In this document: one piece after another, positions 17,828 to 26,698 of the stretch | How the letters are laid out: each line of letters starts with the position of its first letter | Position numbering within the stretch: position 1 is the first letter of the stretch | NCBI GenBank assembly: GCA_035967665.1 | Contig: JAYWLB010000076.1 | Coordinates: forward strand, 1-64,000 | DNA from: Arctic95D-9 sp035967665 | GTDB taxonomy: Bacteria; Verrucomicrobiota; Verrucomicrobiia; Verrucomicrobiales; DEV007 | Direction: 5' to 3' | Length of the DNA stretch: 64,000 bases | Program-made: the position numbers and the translations under genes | The notes under the pieces: generated by a model | The model's database searches: none | What the model was told of the DNA's origin: nothing | What the model saw: the letters and a program-made list of their open reading frames with translations, nothing else

Positions 17828-18736
17828 TCATCTGAGACGCTTTCGCAACCACGTTGAAGAGAGGTCCATCACGAGAATGAAAGAGGACCCTAGAAGAACA
17901 TAAAAAAGCATGCGATCCCAGAAAAACCCTTTCGAAAGCATGATCAGTTTTCCAAGGGTCAGCAAGCCCAGCATACCGAGCACAGTGGCATCTTTGACAC
18001 AGGTTTCCCAACGGTAGAAAAAGTAGATCAGGAAACGGTTCAGCGAACGGGGCAATATGGAAACGGCATAGACGGAGGCTCTCCCCTGCCCCGCCACGTA
18101 TAGATCTGCAGCGGAATCATCGTCAGTGTTCTCAATAACCTCGCCCCACAACCGCCCGAGAATCCCGAAGTTGTGAATCGCCAGCGCCAATACGAGCGGC
18201 CACACCTGCAAACCGAGAAGGGAGAGGAGAAGAAAGGCGATGAGATACTCGGGAACCGAGCGCGAGAGCACAAAAATGAGGCGCACGAGAGGCCCCGGAA
18301 GGCGCCACCCGAATTCGACCAACTTACCCGCTTTACCACTGCGCAGTCCGAAAGGATCGATGCGGGAAAGCCGGCGACTCGCGACGGGTAAAAAGGGAAG
18401 CACGAGAGCCCCTGAAAGAATGATCGCCGCGGTGGCGATTCCTATGGTTGTCACCAGTGCTATAAATCCCTCGTCGGTGAAAAGCTCCCAGGCCCAGGGA
18501 AGTGCGTCACTCCAGTCTCCTGACTTCCGCACCGGGGAAGGAATGAGCCCTTCTGAAAAGCGCTGCAGATTTGCCCATCGACGGGAAGCGCTCAGCCTCC
18601 CGAGGAGAGGATGACTCGTGAACCAGGCCCAGAAAATGGCGCCACCCACAACGAAGGCACTGATTCGCAGGAACCAGTCACGTGACCGGAGGCTTTCCAG
18701 CTCAGCGATGCGGGTAGCTCTTGAATCAGTGGCCAT
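17828..18736 (-). CDS. PhnE-type ABC transporter permease, second copy (selenium cluster)
   Basis: The protein is about 302 residues from the ATG at 18736, which overlaps the TGA of the preceding permease gene by one base (TGATG); a longer in-frame reading upstream lies inside that gene and is not needed. It has about six membrane helices and the permease loop that contacts the ATPase (LGRLWGEVIENTDDDSAADL). Members import phosphonate, phosphite and related oxyanions. Here it lies between phnC/phnE-like genes and selB, so a selenium oxyanion is the likely cargo by context. This is inference. Confidence 0.8.
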   Translation of the reverse strand: MATDSRATRIAELESLRSRDWFLRISAFVVGGAIFWAWFTSHPLLGRLSASRRWANLQRFSEGLIPSPVRKSGDWSDALPWAWELFTDEGFIALVTTIGIATAAIILSGALVLPFLPVASRRLSRIDPFGLRSGKAGKLVEFGWRLPGPLVRLIFVLSRSVPEYLIAFLLLSLLGLQVWPLVLALAIHNFGILGRLWGEVIENTDDDSAADLYVAGQGRASVYAVSILPRSLNRFLIYFFYRWETCVKDATVLGMLGLLTLGKLIMLSKGFFWDRMLFYVLLGSSFILVMDLSSTWLRKRLR

Positions 18737-19614
18737 CAAACACATCCTCCTTCCGTCGTTTGAAGTCGTCGCCGAATTGTCGCGCCCCAAAGGTCCACCA
18801 CCACGATCATCGCAATGAGAAGGTAGAGGTAAGTCCACACTTCCCGATAGTAGAATTCCTCGTGCGAGAGTTGAATGTAGAGTCCGATCGTCTCAATCCC
18901 CACAAAGCCCAAAACCGCCGAGGAGCGCAGTGCGCATTCAAAGCGGTAGAAGCTGTAAGTGATCAAATTCGGCAGAGCCCGGGGAAAAATGCCGACGAGA
19001 AACGTCTGGAGAGGGCCGTGCCCGATCGCCTTCAGAGCTTCAGCAGCATCACGCGCCTCCTCATCAATCAGCTCGGAAAACACTTTCCCGAGTGTCCCCG
19101 AAAAGGGCAATGCGAGAGCGACCATTCCCGCTAGAGGACTCACCCCCATCGCAGAGAGAAACAAGAGCGCCCATATCAACTCGTGAATGGAGCGCAGAAA
19201 ACTCATGAGAAACCGGCTCGCCCCAAAGACGGCTCGCAGAATCATCTTAGTTCCTTTGCCACATGGCTCAGGCCACCAGGCAGAGGAGCCGAAAAACCCG
19301 AGCACCAACGCTGTCGGCACGGCGAGGCTCATCGCTCCGAAAGCAAATTTCAAGGTCTGCAGAATCCCGCGCATCCCTTTAACCAGAATCGGTTCGGCGT
19401 CATCAGGAACGTTGGCGTCTTCGTAGTCGAGTGCGGGCTGAAGAGCCGCTTGAAAGAAGCGACCGGTTCGCTCCCAATGATTGGAATCTGCGGGAATGAG
19501 GCCTTTGGGGGTGAGTCCCAGCTTCCAGGCGCATACTAAAAAGATGAGCGTGAAACCAACAAACACCCAGCGTTTGCTGCCGATGGAGGAAGAGGCTGTA
19601 GCGGGATCAGGCAT
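18736..19614 (-). CDS. PhnE-type ABC transporter permease, first copy (selenium cluster)
   Basis: The protein is about 292 residues with roughly six membrane helices and the conserved EAA-like loop LGKVFSELIDEEARDAAEAL. The ATG at 19614 overlaps the end of the ATPase gene by 8 bp; a GTG one codon earlier is possible. It and the next gene are two PhnE-like permeases in tandem and probably form a heterodimeric channel for the ATPase. Specificity cannot be told from sequence; the selA-selB setting suggests selenite, selenate or a related anion. Confidence 0.8.
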   Translation of the reverse strand: MPDPATASSSIGSKRWVFVGFTLIFLVCAWKLGLTPKGLIPADSNHWERTGRFFQAALQPALDYEDANVPDDAEPILVKGMRGILQTLKFAFGAMSLAVPTALVLGFFGSSAWWPEPCGKGTKMILRAVFGASRFLMSFLRSIHELIWALLFLSAMGVSPLAGMVALALPFSGTLGKVFSELIDEEARDAAEALKAIGHGPLQTFLVGIFPRALPNLITYSFYRFECALRSSAVLGFVGIETIGLYIQLSHEEFYYREVWTYLYLLIAMIVVVDLWGATIRRRLQTTEGGCV

Positions 19615-20380
19615 CACGCATCATTTCTTCATCACTCAATTGATAGAGAGCTTTCAAAGCGTCCCCCTCCAAATCCTGCGGAGCCCCATCGAAGACAATT
19701 TTTCCGGCCCGAAGTCCGATCAGCCTCGGAAAATATTCTTTTGCGAGAGTGACATCGTGCAAGCTCACGCAGAGAGTGAACCCCAATTCGTCTGAGAGTT
19801 CGCGGAAGAGCCGGATCGTGTCCTTCGCCCGAGCCGGATCGACGCTGGAAACAGGTTCGTCGGCGAAGAGAGCCTCCGGCTTTTGAAAAAGGGCCCGGGC
19901 AATCGCGACGCGTTGCTTCTGTCCGCCGGACAGTTCTGAAACCCGCGAGAAAAGCTTCTCCTCGATACCAACCCGGTCGAGCAGTTCGTGAATCGCAAAC
20001 TTGTCAGGAGCGGACGGAAACAGTAAATCGCGAATCGAACGAAACAATCCACGGCGTCCCCCTTGTCCGAGAATGACGTTCTGAACCGCGGTGAGATTCG
20101 GAACGAGTCCGAGATGTTGCGGGATCGTTGCAATGGTGCTGCGAACCGCCCGCAGCTCCTTCGGTGAAAGTTGTTCGGGTTCATGCCCGAAAACAGAAAA
20201 CGATCCGGCTTCCTGTCGCCGTGTCGTATTAAGAACCTTGAGCAGCGTTGTCTTTCCGCTTCCGCTCGGTCCTATCAAAGCAACCTGTTCGCCTGCTTCA
20301 ATGTTAAGCCCGATAGAGTCGAGGGCCGTAAAATCTCCGAACTGGCATGTCACGCTGGAGAGTTGAAAAGCAAAAGACAT
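19607..20380 (-). CDS. PhnC-type ABC transporter ATP-binding protein (selenium cluster)
   Basis: The 257-residue ATPase has Walker A GPSGSGKT (37-44), the ABC signature LSGGQKQR (150-157), Walker B LFADEP and the switch His in SLHDV. It is most like PhnC, the ATPase of phosphonate/phosphite importers. It follows the binding-protein gene after a hairpin and T-run, and overlaps the first permease gene. With the two permeases and the binding protein it makes one complete importer. Confidence 0.88.
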   Translation of the reverse strand: MSFAFQLSSVTCQFGDFTALDSIGLNIEAGEQVALIGPSGSGKTTLLKVLNTTRRQEAGSFSVFGHEPEQLSPKELRAVRSTIATIPQHLGLVPNLTAVQNVILGQGGRRGLFRSIRDLLFPSAPDKFAIHELLDRVGIEEKLFSRVSELSGGQKQRVAIARALFQKPEALFADEPVSSVDPARAKDTIRLFRELSDELGFTLCVSLHDVTLAKEYFPRLIGLRAGKIVFDGAPQDLEGDALKALYQLSDEEMMRDA

Positions 20381-20382
20381 GC

Positions 20383-20430
20383 AAAAAAGCAGCCAGCCGC
20401 CTCGGAAAATGATCTCCCGAAGCGGGGCTG
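20383..20430 (-). terminator. terminator-like hairpin between phnD-like and phnC-like genes
   Basis: Read on the - strand, arms at 20417-20430 and 20394-20405 pair (CAGCC with GGCTG, then TCGG with CCGA, with a small internal loop) and are followed by six T at 20388-20383. Placed between binding-protein and ATPase genes, such a stem may protect the binding-protein message or partly stop transcription, giving more binding protein than channel. Confidence 0.55.
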
Positions 20431-20438
20431 AAAAGAAA

Positions 20439-21377
20439 TTATTCTTCGATCAAACCGACTTCAATAGCCGTCGCTTTGATGCCATCAAAGTCAGCATTTT
20501 TAGCTGCAATGATTGATTCGCGATTGATCGCCTTAAGCGCATCGGAACCTGCAGGTGCTGCAATAAGTGCGTCCTGAACCTTCTTCGCGAAGCCTTCTCC
20601 GAATGCTTTAGTTGCATCGGGATGGATCGTGAAGTTGTAATCAGCGTAGAAAGGCGTCGTCCAGATTTTCACGGTGTTCTCCGCGATTTTAGGATCACTT
20701 TCCACGAGTGAATCATAGGTCTTATAGTTGAGTGCGCCGACCTGATAGGTGCCGTCAGCAACCGCATTGGCAGTCGCTACGTGTCCACCGCTCGCCTGAT
20801 ATCCGGGCTTCGTGGTAAACCAGTCGTCGGGAGCAATGCCGCCATTGTTCTGCATGATGAAGTAGGTTGGCATGAGTCGACCGGAAGTTGAACCGGAAGA
20901 ACCGAACGTAAAAGTCATCTCTTTAATCGCAGCAGGAAACTCAGCAGCCTCTTTCAATCCAGTCGCTTTGTTTGCGATGATGTAGGACTTGTATTGTGGA
21001 TCCGCTTTTCCCTGAGCAATCGCTTCAGCACCCTCGACCGCCATGCGGGCCTGAACACCGGAAAGTCCACCGAACCACACGAGATGAACTTCGCCATTGG
21101 CAAACTTCGTTACCGAGTCGGCATAGTCCTTGGAGAAAACAAACTCAGTAGGCACGCCCAGCTTTTCAGCGAGGTATTCGGCGAGCTTATCGAACTTCGC
21201 TTTTTGATCCGTGATTTTTTCATCAGGGATCGCGGAGACGTAAAAGGTTGCAGCGGCAGCCGAATCGGCACCGGCATTATCAGAAGCATCGGGAGTGGAC
21301 GGGTCACCGCCACAGCCGACAAGGGCCATTGCAGTTACCGCAGCCAGACCGACGCGGAAAAGAAGACTTTTCAGCAT
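20439..21377 (-). CDS. PhnD-like substrate-binding lipoprotein, putative selenium-oxyanion importer
   Basis: The protein is about 312 residues from the ATG at 21377. I chose this start because it opens a lipoprotein signal (MLKSLLFRVGLAAVTAMALVG) ending in the lipobox ALVGCGG; the longer frame buries it. The mature domain is PhnD-like, with SAIPDEK at the start, HLVWFGGLSGVQA and FGSSGSTSGRLMP in the oxyanion pocket. I recall that protein-family databases label one PhnD subgroup as putative selenate binding proteins; I could not check membership. The position between selA and selB makes selenium uptake the leading hypothesis, with phosphonate or phosphite the alternative. Confidence 0.8.
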   Translation of the reverse strand: MLKSLLFRVGLAAVTAMALVGCGGDPSTPDASDNAGADSAAAATFYVSAIPDEKITDQKAKFDKLAEYLAEKLGVPTEFVFSKDYADSVTKFANGEVHLVWFGGLSGVQARMAVEGAEAIAQGKADPQYKSYIIANKATGLKEAAEFPAAIKEMTFTFGSSGSTSGRLMPTYFIMQNNGGIAPDDWFTTKPGYQASGGHVATANAVADGTYQVGALNYKTYDSLVESDPKIAENTVKIWTTPFYADYNFTIHPDATKAFGEGFAKKVQDALIAAPAGSDALKAINRESIIAAKNADFDGIKATAIEVGLIEE

Positions 21378-21408
21378 GGTTGGAATAGATGGTAATATGT
21401 TAGCAGTT

Positions 21409-21423
21409 TGATCATTGTGATCA
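21409..21423. promoter_or_regulatory. paired TGATCA sites upstream of the binding-protein gene
   Basis: Two copies of the palindrome TGATCA at 21409-21414 and 21418-21423, three bases apart, lie in the 114-bp gap between selA and the phnD-like gene. The 15-bp unit is itself a near-perfect dyad and could be an operator controlling the transporter. No regulator gene is nearby. Confidence 0.35.
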
Positions 21424-21491
21424 GACCGAAGTGCATCAATGCCACCCGGTTGGGCAGGTAATGACTCAGTCGTTGGCAATCTCAAAGCCTT

Positions 21492-22892
21492 TCAGCAAAT
21501 TACCACTAAATTTTTTGACACCTCGGCGTCCTGCTCCGGGAACACGGTGCGAAGGTCGATGCGAAAGCGATCTTCAACGACATACCCCATGATCGGATAG
21601 GCGCATTTCCTCAGCAGTTCCGCCATTTTGGCAACACTCATCGAAGTGGGTTTAAAACTCAGAGCGAGCGACGAAATCTCGGCTTTGGGCATCGTTCCCC
21701 CGCCGCAACGGGCGACACTCCCAACCAGATCCACCTCGAAACCCGGACAATCCTTCAGGGTGGCAAGCAAAGCCTCCCCCCGGGGACGAAGGTCTTTTTC
21801 AACATCTGCCGAGAGGAGACGGAGCAGTGGCACATCGGGCGTTCTCCCCCCGTCAGCGTGCAGATACTCGAGCACGGTTTCCTGCATTCCCGTAAGGATC
21901 ATCTTATCGCATCGCAGGGCGCGAAAGAAGGGTTCTTTCTTGATGCCGGCAACAAAATCCGATCGCCCCGCGATGATTCCCGCCTGAGGACCTCCGAAGA
22001 GCTTGTCACCGCTGACGCAAACGAGATCGACGCCGCGTTTCAGGACTTCAGCGGCGGTGGGTTCGTGCTGAATAGCAGCGAGGTTTTCTGTCGCTATCAT
22101 GGCCCCACTTCCGAGATCCTCGACCACAGGAAGCTCGTGCTCTTTTCCCAAAGCAACAAGTTCCTCCGTAGTCGGCTCGTCGACAAACCCGTCCATCCAG
22201 AAATTGGATCGATGCACTTTGAGGAGCATCCCGGTCTGAGGAGTGATCGCATTTTCGTAGTCGGCCAGGGAAGTCTTGTTCGTTGCTCCCACTTCAACGA
22301 GTTTTGCCCCGCTCGCCTCCATGATCTCGGGGACGCGAAATCCACCACCGATCTCGACGAGTTCGCCGCGTGAAATGATGACTTCGTTTTTCTCCCCGTT
22401 GGCGAGATGCTTGAGCATTAGAATGAGTGCCGCCGCGCAATTGTTAGTCACCGTTGCCGCCTCTGCCTCACATAGCGAAGCGAGGCAATGCTCGAGAAAT
22501 CCGCCCCGCTTTCCCCGTTCGCCGGAGTCGAGATTGAGTTCGATATTGTTGTAATACTGCCCCACCCCGCTGATCGCCGAAACCACTTCAGCGCGAAGCG
22601 GTGAGCGCCCCAGATTCGTATGAATGCACACCCCTGTGCCATTGATGACCGGATGAATCCGCGAGCGAAAGAGAGACTCGGCCTTTTCACTGAGACATGA
22701 GACAAACACTGAAAACTCCGGCACCTCGTGATTCCCCGCCTTCACCGACTCACGCAGCGCTTCAACTTCTTCGCGGACAAGCCGGGTCAGGAGAGGTTGA
22801 GGCAGAGGAGCCAGACCGGAACACTTTCCCAACTCGAGCAAGACTTTATCAACTGCAGGGATCAGGGAAAAAGGATTACTGGCATCACTCAT
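21492..22892 (-). CDS. selA: L-seryl-tRNA(Sec) selenium transferase SelA
   Basis: This 466-residue PLP enzyme converts Ser-tRNA(Sec) to Sec-tRNA(Sec) using selenophosphate from SelD. The family core is clear: INGTGVCIHTNLGRSPL (83-99), then SGDKLFGGPQAGI with the PLP lysine at about 297. Length matches bacterial SelA (about 460). The ATG start is at 22892, 83 bp after the kinase-MurQ gene. Together with selD and selB this shows that the organism makes selenocysteine; the fourth partner, selC, is not in the window. Confidence 0.96.
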   Translation of the reverse strand: MSDASNPFSLIPAVDKVLLELGKCSGLAPLPQPLLTRLVREEVEALRESVKAGNHEVPEFSVFVSCLSEKAESLFRSRIHPVINGTGVCIHTNLGRSPLRAEVVSAISGVGQYYNNIELNLDSGERGKRGGFLEHCLASLCEAEAATVTNNCAAALILMLKHLANGEKNEVIISRGELVEIGGGFRVPEIMEASGAKLVEVGATNKTSLADYENAITPQTGMLLKVHRSNFWMDGFVDEPTTEELVALGKEHELPVVEDLGSGAMIATENLAAIQHEPTAAEVLKRGVDLVCVSGDKLFGGPQAGIIAGRSDFVAGIKKEPFFRALRCDKMILTGMQETVLEYLHADGGRTPDVPLLRLLSADVEKDLRPRGEALLATLKDCPGFEVDLVGSVARCGGGTMPKAEISSLALSFKPTSMSVAKMAELLRKCAYPIMGYVVEDRFRIDLRTVFPEQDAEVSKNLVVIC

Positions 22893-22975
22893 ATAACTAA
22901 TAGGTATTCTTCACCGGAAAGAATGACGAGAAAAATCAGTGACGTTCCCGGCTTCGTCAAAAAGAACTTCGACAC

Positions 22976-24832
22976 CTATGCGCCTACTGATTCCGTCTTC
23001 CCATGAAAATCCAATCCGCCCTCACACTTTCCACTCAAAGCCTCACAAGCCTCTCTCACAATCCAACCGGTCTCTTCCAATTCGGCCCGGGCAACATCTT
23101 CGTCGCATCCGGTTATCGCGCTTACGATCCCCACTGCCCGCGCCCGCAGTTTGATGTTCGACGGGTTGAGATCGATCATCAGATTGCTCATCACTTTCCC
23201 GGAATGGGTCATTGCAAGAGTCGTGATTAAATTGAGAATCATCTTGGTCGCCGTCCCCGCCTTGAGGCGCGTGGAACCTGTCAAAATCTCGGGACCGGTA
23301 TCGGCCGCGATGACTTTGTCAGGCAGAGGATGATCGAGATATCCCGGGTGGCAGGTCAAGAGAACGGTTGTCGCGCCGCGCATTTTCGCCTCGTGCAGGC
23401 ACCCCCAAATGAACGGTGCGTGTCCGCTCGCACTGATCCCGATGACGACATCAGCGCTTCCCACGTTTCGATGAATCGCAGCAGCCCGCCCCGCCGCCGA
23501 ATCGTCTTCAGCCCCTTCCACCGCTGACCAGAGCGCCTTACGGCCTCCCGCAATAATTCCCTGAACCTGCTCGGGATCCGCCCTGAAAGTGGGCGGACAC
23601 TCACTGGCATCGAGGACTCCGAGACGACCGCTTGTCCCCGCTCCTGTATATATAAGGCGCCCACCTCTCGAAAAGGCCTCAACAACCTGCGCCACCGTCC
23701 ACTCGATTGAATCCTTCTCGGCTCGTATTGAACCGGGAATGGTTTCAGCGTCCTTCAACATCAGCTCAATCCCCTCACCGATCTCCAGTTCTGACAGCTC
23801 CGTCGAATCAGGATGCCGTTGTTCGGTGGGCGAAGCCGTCACCGGCGTCCAGATTTGTGGTAGCGTGTCAGGACAAATCGCGGGTTCCAGCGCGTCGACA
23901 GGAACCCCTCGTGAAGTCCCCGCTTTCAAAACCGTCCTCGCCATCGCCACAGCGCCCCAGACACTGGGCCGAACCAGCGGAGTGAAGACTGATCCGGGAC
24001 GCGCTGCATCAATCTGCTCGATAACGCGTTTTAGAAACCTCTCATTTTTCAAAAGGACGCTGCCGTTGAAAACAAACTGGACTCGTTCCGCTCGATCCGG
24101 CGAAAGGCGATTGGCACAGGTGATGGCATCGCGCGCGAGGGTCACGGCAGCTTCGGTGTAGACGCGGTTAACGAGTTCATCATCGCTGCGTTGCGCGGCC
24201 CCTGCAAAAACAGCGGAAGCAATGGATGCTATTTCGGTTTTCGACGCTTCGAGCGACCAGTCAATGAGATCTTCCGGCTCGTTAAACTGAAGCCGGGAAA
24301 GAATCTCAGAGCCCAGTTGAGGCCACTGATTTGAACTGTCATATTCAGCGATGAGCTCCCGCAGTGCCATCATCCCGATCTGATAGCCGCCGGCCCGATC
24401 CCCCAGGACATGGCCACGGCCGCCCATTCGCACTTCCCCGCCGGATCGATCCCGCCCCATCTGACAGGAGCCGGTACCACTGAGAACCAGCACCTGGGCG
24501 TCACATTTGTCATCCCACTCAATCGCTTCCAGGGCTGTCACGAGATCATTCGAAGGCGCACAGGGAACACCGGGCCAGACACGTGCGCTCGCCGTAATGA
24601 TCCGCTCGAAATCAGCGTCAACCCTCGCCCCTGCCAGTCCCATCCCAATCGCGTCGGGAAGACACGGCAGACGCCGGCTGATCTCCATGAGGTGGTAGGC
24701 AAGGTCGCCGGACTCCATCAGCCTGAGGTTGGCCGGTCCCGCGGAAAATGAGGTAATGACGTGGTCATTTGAGTCCACCAGCAACACCGAGGTACGGGTT
24801 CCGCCGCCTTCCAATCCGAGCACATTCGCCAT
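22976..24832 (-). CDS. BadF/NagK-type sugar kinase fused to MurQ-type N-acetylmuramate-6-phosphate etherase
   Basis: The 618-residue protein has two halves. Residues 1 to about 325 are a BadF/BadG/NagK (MurK-like) kinase with the phosphate loop GLEGGGTRTSVLLVD (5-19) and a second ATP motif VLSGTGSC. Residues about 340-610 are a MurQ-type SIS domain with YTGAGTSGRLGVLDASECPP and the sugar-phosphate loop ISASGHAPF. The pair would phosphorylate N-acetylmuramic acid and then cleave its lactyl ether, feeding recycled peptidoglycan sugar into GlcNAc-6-P. It sits between selD and selA with short gaps, so it is probably co-transcribed with selenium genes. The reason is not evident. Confidence 0.87.
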   Translation of the reverse strand: MANVLGLEGGGTRTSVLLVDSNDHVITSFSAGPANLRLMESGDLAYHLMEISRRLPCLPDAIGMGLAGARVDADFERIITASARVWPGVPCAPSNDLVTALEAIEWDDKCDAQVLVLSGTGSCQMGRDRSGGEVRMGGRGHVLGDRAGGYQIGMMALRELIAEYDSSNQWPQLGSEILSRLQFNEPEDLIDWSLEASKTEIASIASAVFAGAAQRSDDELVNRVYTEAAVTLARDAITCANRLSPDRAERVQFVFNGSVLLKNERFLKRVIEQIDAARPGSVFTPLVRPSVWGAVAMARTVLKAGTSRGVPVDALEPAICPDTLPQIWTPVTASPTEQRHPDSTELSELEIGEGIELMLKDAETIPGSIRAEKDSIEWTVAQVVEAFSRGGRLIYTGAGTSGRLGVLDASECPPTFRADPEQVQGIIAGGRKALWSAVEGAEDDSAAGRAAAIHRNVGSADVVIGISASGHAPFIWGCLHEAKMRGATTVLLTCHPGYLDHPLPDKVIAADTGPEILTGSTRLKAGTATKMILNLITTLAMTHSGKVMSNLMIDLNPSNIKLRARAVGIVSAITGCDEDVARAELEETGWIVREACEALSGKCEGGLDFHGKTESVGA

Positions 24833-24921
24833 GACGAAGTATGCCCGAGTCGATAGATTTCTACAAACCCAAGTTTCCCCGGGAGAAGCGATTTGCAGCT
24901 CTCCGGAAAATCAAATTCGCT

Positions 24922-25977
24922 CTAAACGACCTGGACCAGGGCCCCTTCGTCCGCGGCGGTAATTTGCCCCACGACCGCCTGAGACAGCGTTTCGTCCTCT
25001 TCGCAAATCGCGAGGACTTCCTTGAGGTGTTTCTCCGGAACGCAGCAAAGCAATCCACCGCTGGTTTGCGCATCGGCGAGAAGGTATTTGGAAGCATCTG
25101 AAACGGCCTCTGCCCAATCGACATCCGCATTGGCAGTGTTGAGATTCTCTTTCGTTCCCCCCGGGACGCACCCTTCCGCTTCGATCAATCGAATGATCTC
25201 CGGATCAATCACCGGAATATCAGAAGCATTCAGCGTCGCCCGAACACCGCTGGAGCGACAGAGTGAAATCAAATGCCCGAGAAGCCCGAAGCCGGTTACG
25301 TCGGTCGCACACTTTACAAGCCCGCGCTCCGCCATTTTCTGTCCGGGCTTGTTGAGGCGGGACATCAGCTCGACGGCCGTATCTACGATTCCCCCGCTGA
25401 CGAGCCCTCGCTTGATTCCCGTCGTGAGAATCCCTGTCCCCAGAGGTTTTGTGAGGACGAGAATATCGCCCTCTTCAGCCCCTGCGTTCGTGATCATGCG
25501 GGAAGGATTCACCAAACCGGTCACTGAAAGTCCGTAGATCGGTTCGGGATTCCTGATCGAGTGACCACCCGCAAGAGCGCATTCGGCCTCTCTCACTTTA
25601 TCCGCTCCACCCGCAAGAATTTCGTGAATGATCTCCAGTGAAAGTATATCAGCCGGCATCCCCACCACGTTCATCGCGGTGACGGGGCGACCACCCATTG
25701 CGTAAATATCCGACAGTGAATTCGTCGCCGCAATCTGGCCGTAGAGATACGGATCATCGACAATCGGTGTAAAAAAATCAACCGTCTGCACCATCGCAAG
25801 ATCCTCGGAAATTAGGTACACGGCTGCGTCGTCGGATGTACTGGCTCCGACTAGAAGTTTGGGATCTTCGAACTGATTGAGCCCACGCAGAACCTGCGCG
25901 AGTGCCTTTTGGCTGAGCTTGGAAGCTCAACCGGCGCAGGAAGAAAGAGAAGTAAGCTTGATGGTGTCTTCGGACAT
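24922..25977 (-). CDS. selD: selenophosphate synthetase SelD, selenocysteine-containing (in-frame UGA at codon 17)
   Basis: SelD makes selenophosphate from selenide and ATP. An open frame without the stop would begin only at 25821 and lack the catalytic N terminus. Reading upstream in the same frame to the ATG at 25977 adds 52 codons with a single interruption, TGA at 25929-25927. The new N terminus is SEDTIKLTSLSSCAGUASK: U17 falls where E. coli SelD has catalytic Cys17, and Lys20 is also aligned. Then come GASTSDDAAVYL and TVDFFTPIVDDPYLYG, with PQTSGG-like DAQTSGGLL near the end. The total is 351 residues, the normal length. SelA and SelB in the same cluster and a SECIS-like hairpin support readthrough. 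It is the first gene of the cluster. Confidence 0.95.
25882..25902 (-). promoter_or_regulatory. bacterial SECIS-like hairpin in selD
   Basis: On the - strand, CTCGCGCA pairs with TGCGTGGG (8 bp, two of them G-U) around a GGTTC loop. The loop begins 33 nt after the UGA, within the usual range for bacterial SECIS elements, and starts with GGU, the feature recognised by SelB. It lies inside the coding sequence. A second perfect dyad, TGAGCT-TCCA-AGCTCA at 25929-25914, begins on the UGA itself and could compete or cooperate. Confidence 0.75.
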
Positions 25978-26074
25978 AATGTATTTAAGATACAAAGTAT
26001 CGGACGGAATGGTGCCACGAAGCTTTCAGATTATCCATTAGAAAACCGGACCATTCTGCATCACGTAGGAAAAC

Positions 26075-26698
26075 ATGGCACCAGGCTTTACCTTCACACC
26101 ACTGCAGGGCGGGGAAATCCTCCCCCACATTGAATCGCTGGGGCGCTTGCGCATCGCTGTCTTTCGCGAGTTCCCCTATCTTTATGACGGAACGCTCGCA
26201 AGTGAAGAGGACTATCTGGGCCGATACGCAGATCAACCGGAAAGCCTCGTTGTTCTGATGCATCATCAGGGGGAACTCGTCGGAGCAACCACGGGGATGC
26301 CCCTCAAAGTGGAAATGGAACCATTTCAAAAACCTTTTCGTGAAAATGGATTTCTCCCGGACGAAATCTTCTACTTCGGGGAATCAATCATCCTCCCCCC
26401 GTTCCGGGGACGCGGCGCGGGAAAGCGTTTCTTCGAATTGAGGGAGGGACACGCCATGAAATCCGGCAGTTATCGACTCACCACTTTCTGTGCCGTCGAC
26501 CGGGGCGAAGCCCACCCGTCAAAACCTGCACACTACCGGCCTCTCGACTCCTTCTGGAAGCGAATGGGCTACCACAGGCACGACCGGCTCAAGTGTGAAC
26601 TACCCTGGAAAGAAGTGGGGGGCGATGAAGAGCAACCCCATCGGCTCACTTTCTGGATCAAGGATCACTCGTCCTCCTCGGATGAGGTCGCTTCCTGA
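26075..26698 (+). CDS. GNAT-family N-acetyltransferase
   Basis: The 207-residue protein has the GNAT acetyl-CoA loop PFRGRGAGKRFF (about 109-120) after the beta strand FGESIIL. The ATG has a good ribosome site (AGGA, 8 bases upstream). It is divergent from selD (97-bp gap) and runs tail to tail with the GNAT-nitrilase fusion gene, overlapping its 3' end by 34 bp. The substrate is unknown; the last 40 residues are polar and acidic. Confidence 0.82.
   Translation: MAPGFTFTPLQGGEILPHIESLGRLRIAVFREFPYLYDGTLASEEDYLGRYADQPESLVVLMHHQGELVGATTGMPLKVEMEPFQKPFRENGFLPDEIFYFGESIILPPFRGRGAGKRFFELREGHAMKSGSYRLTTFCAVDRGEAHPSKPAHYRPLDSFWKRMGYHRHDRLKCELPWKEVGGDEEQPHRLTFWIKDHSSSSDEVAS

Noticed and set aside
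24922..25821. selD as a 299-residue protein starting at 25821
   Set aside because: The frame continues upstream through one TGA to an ATG with a well-aligned SelD N terminus, so this start is a gene-calling artefact.
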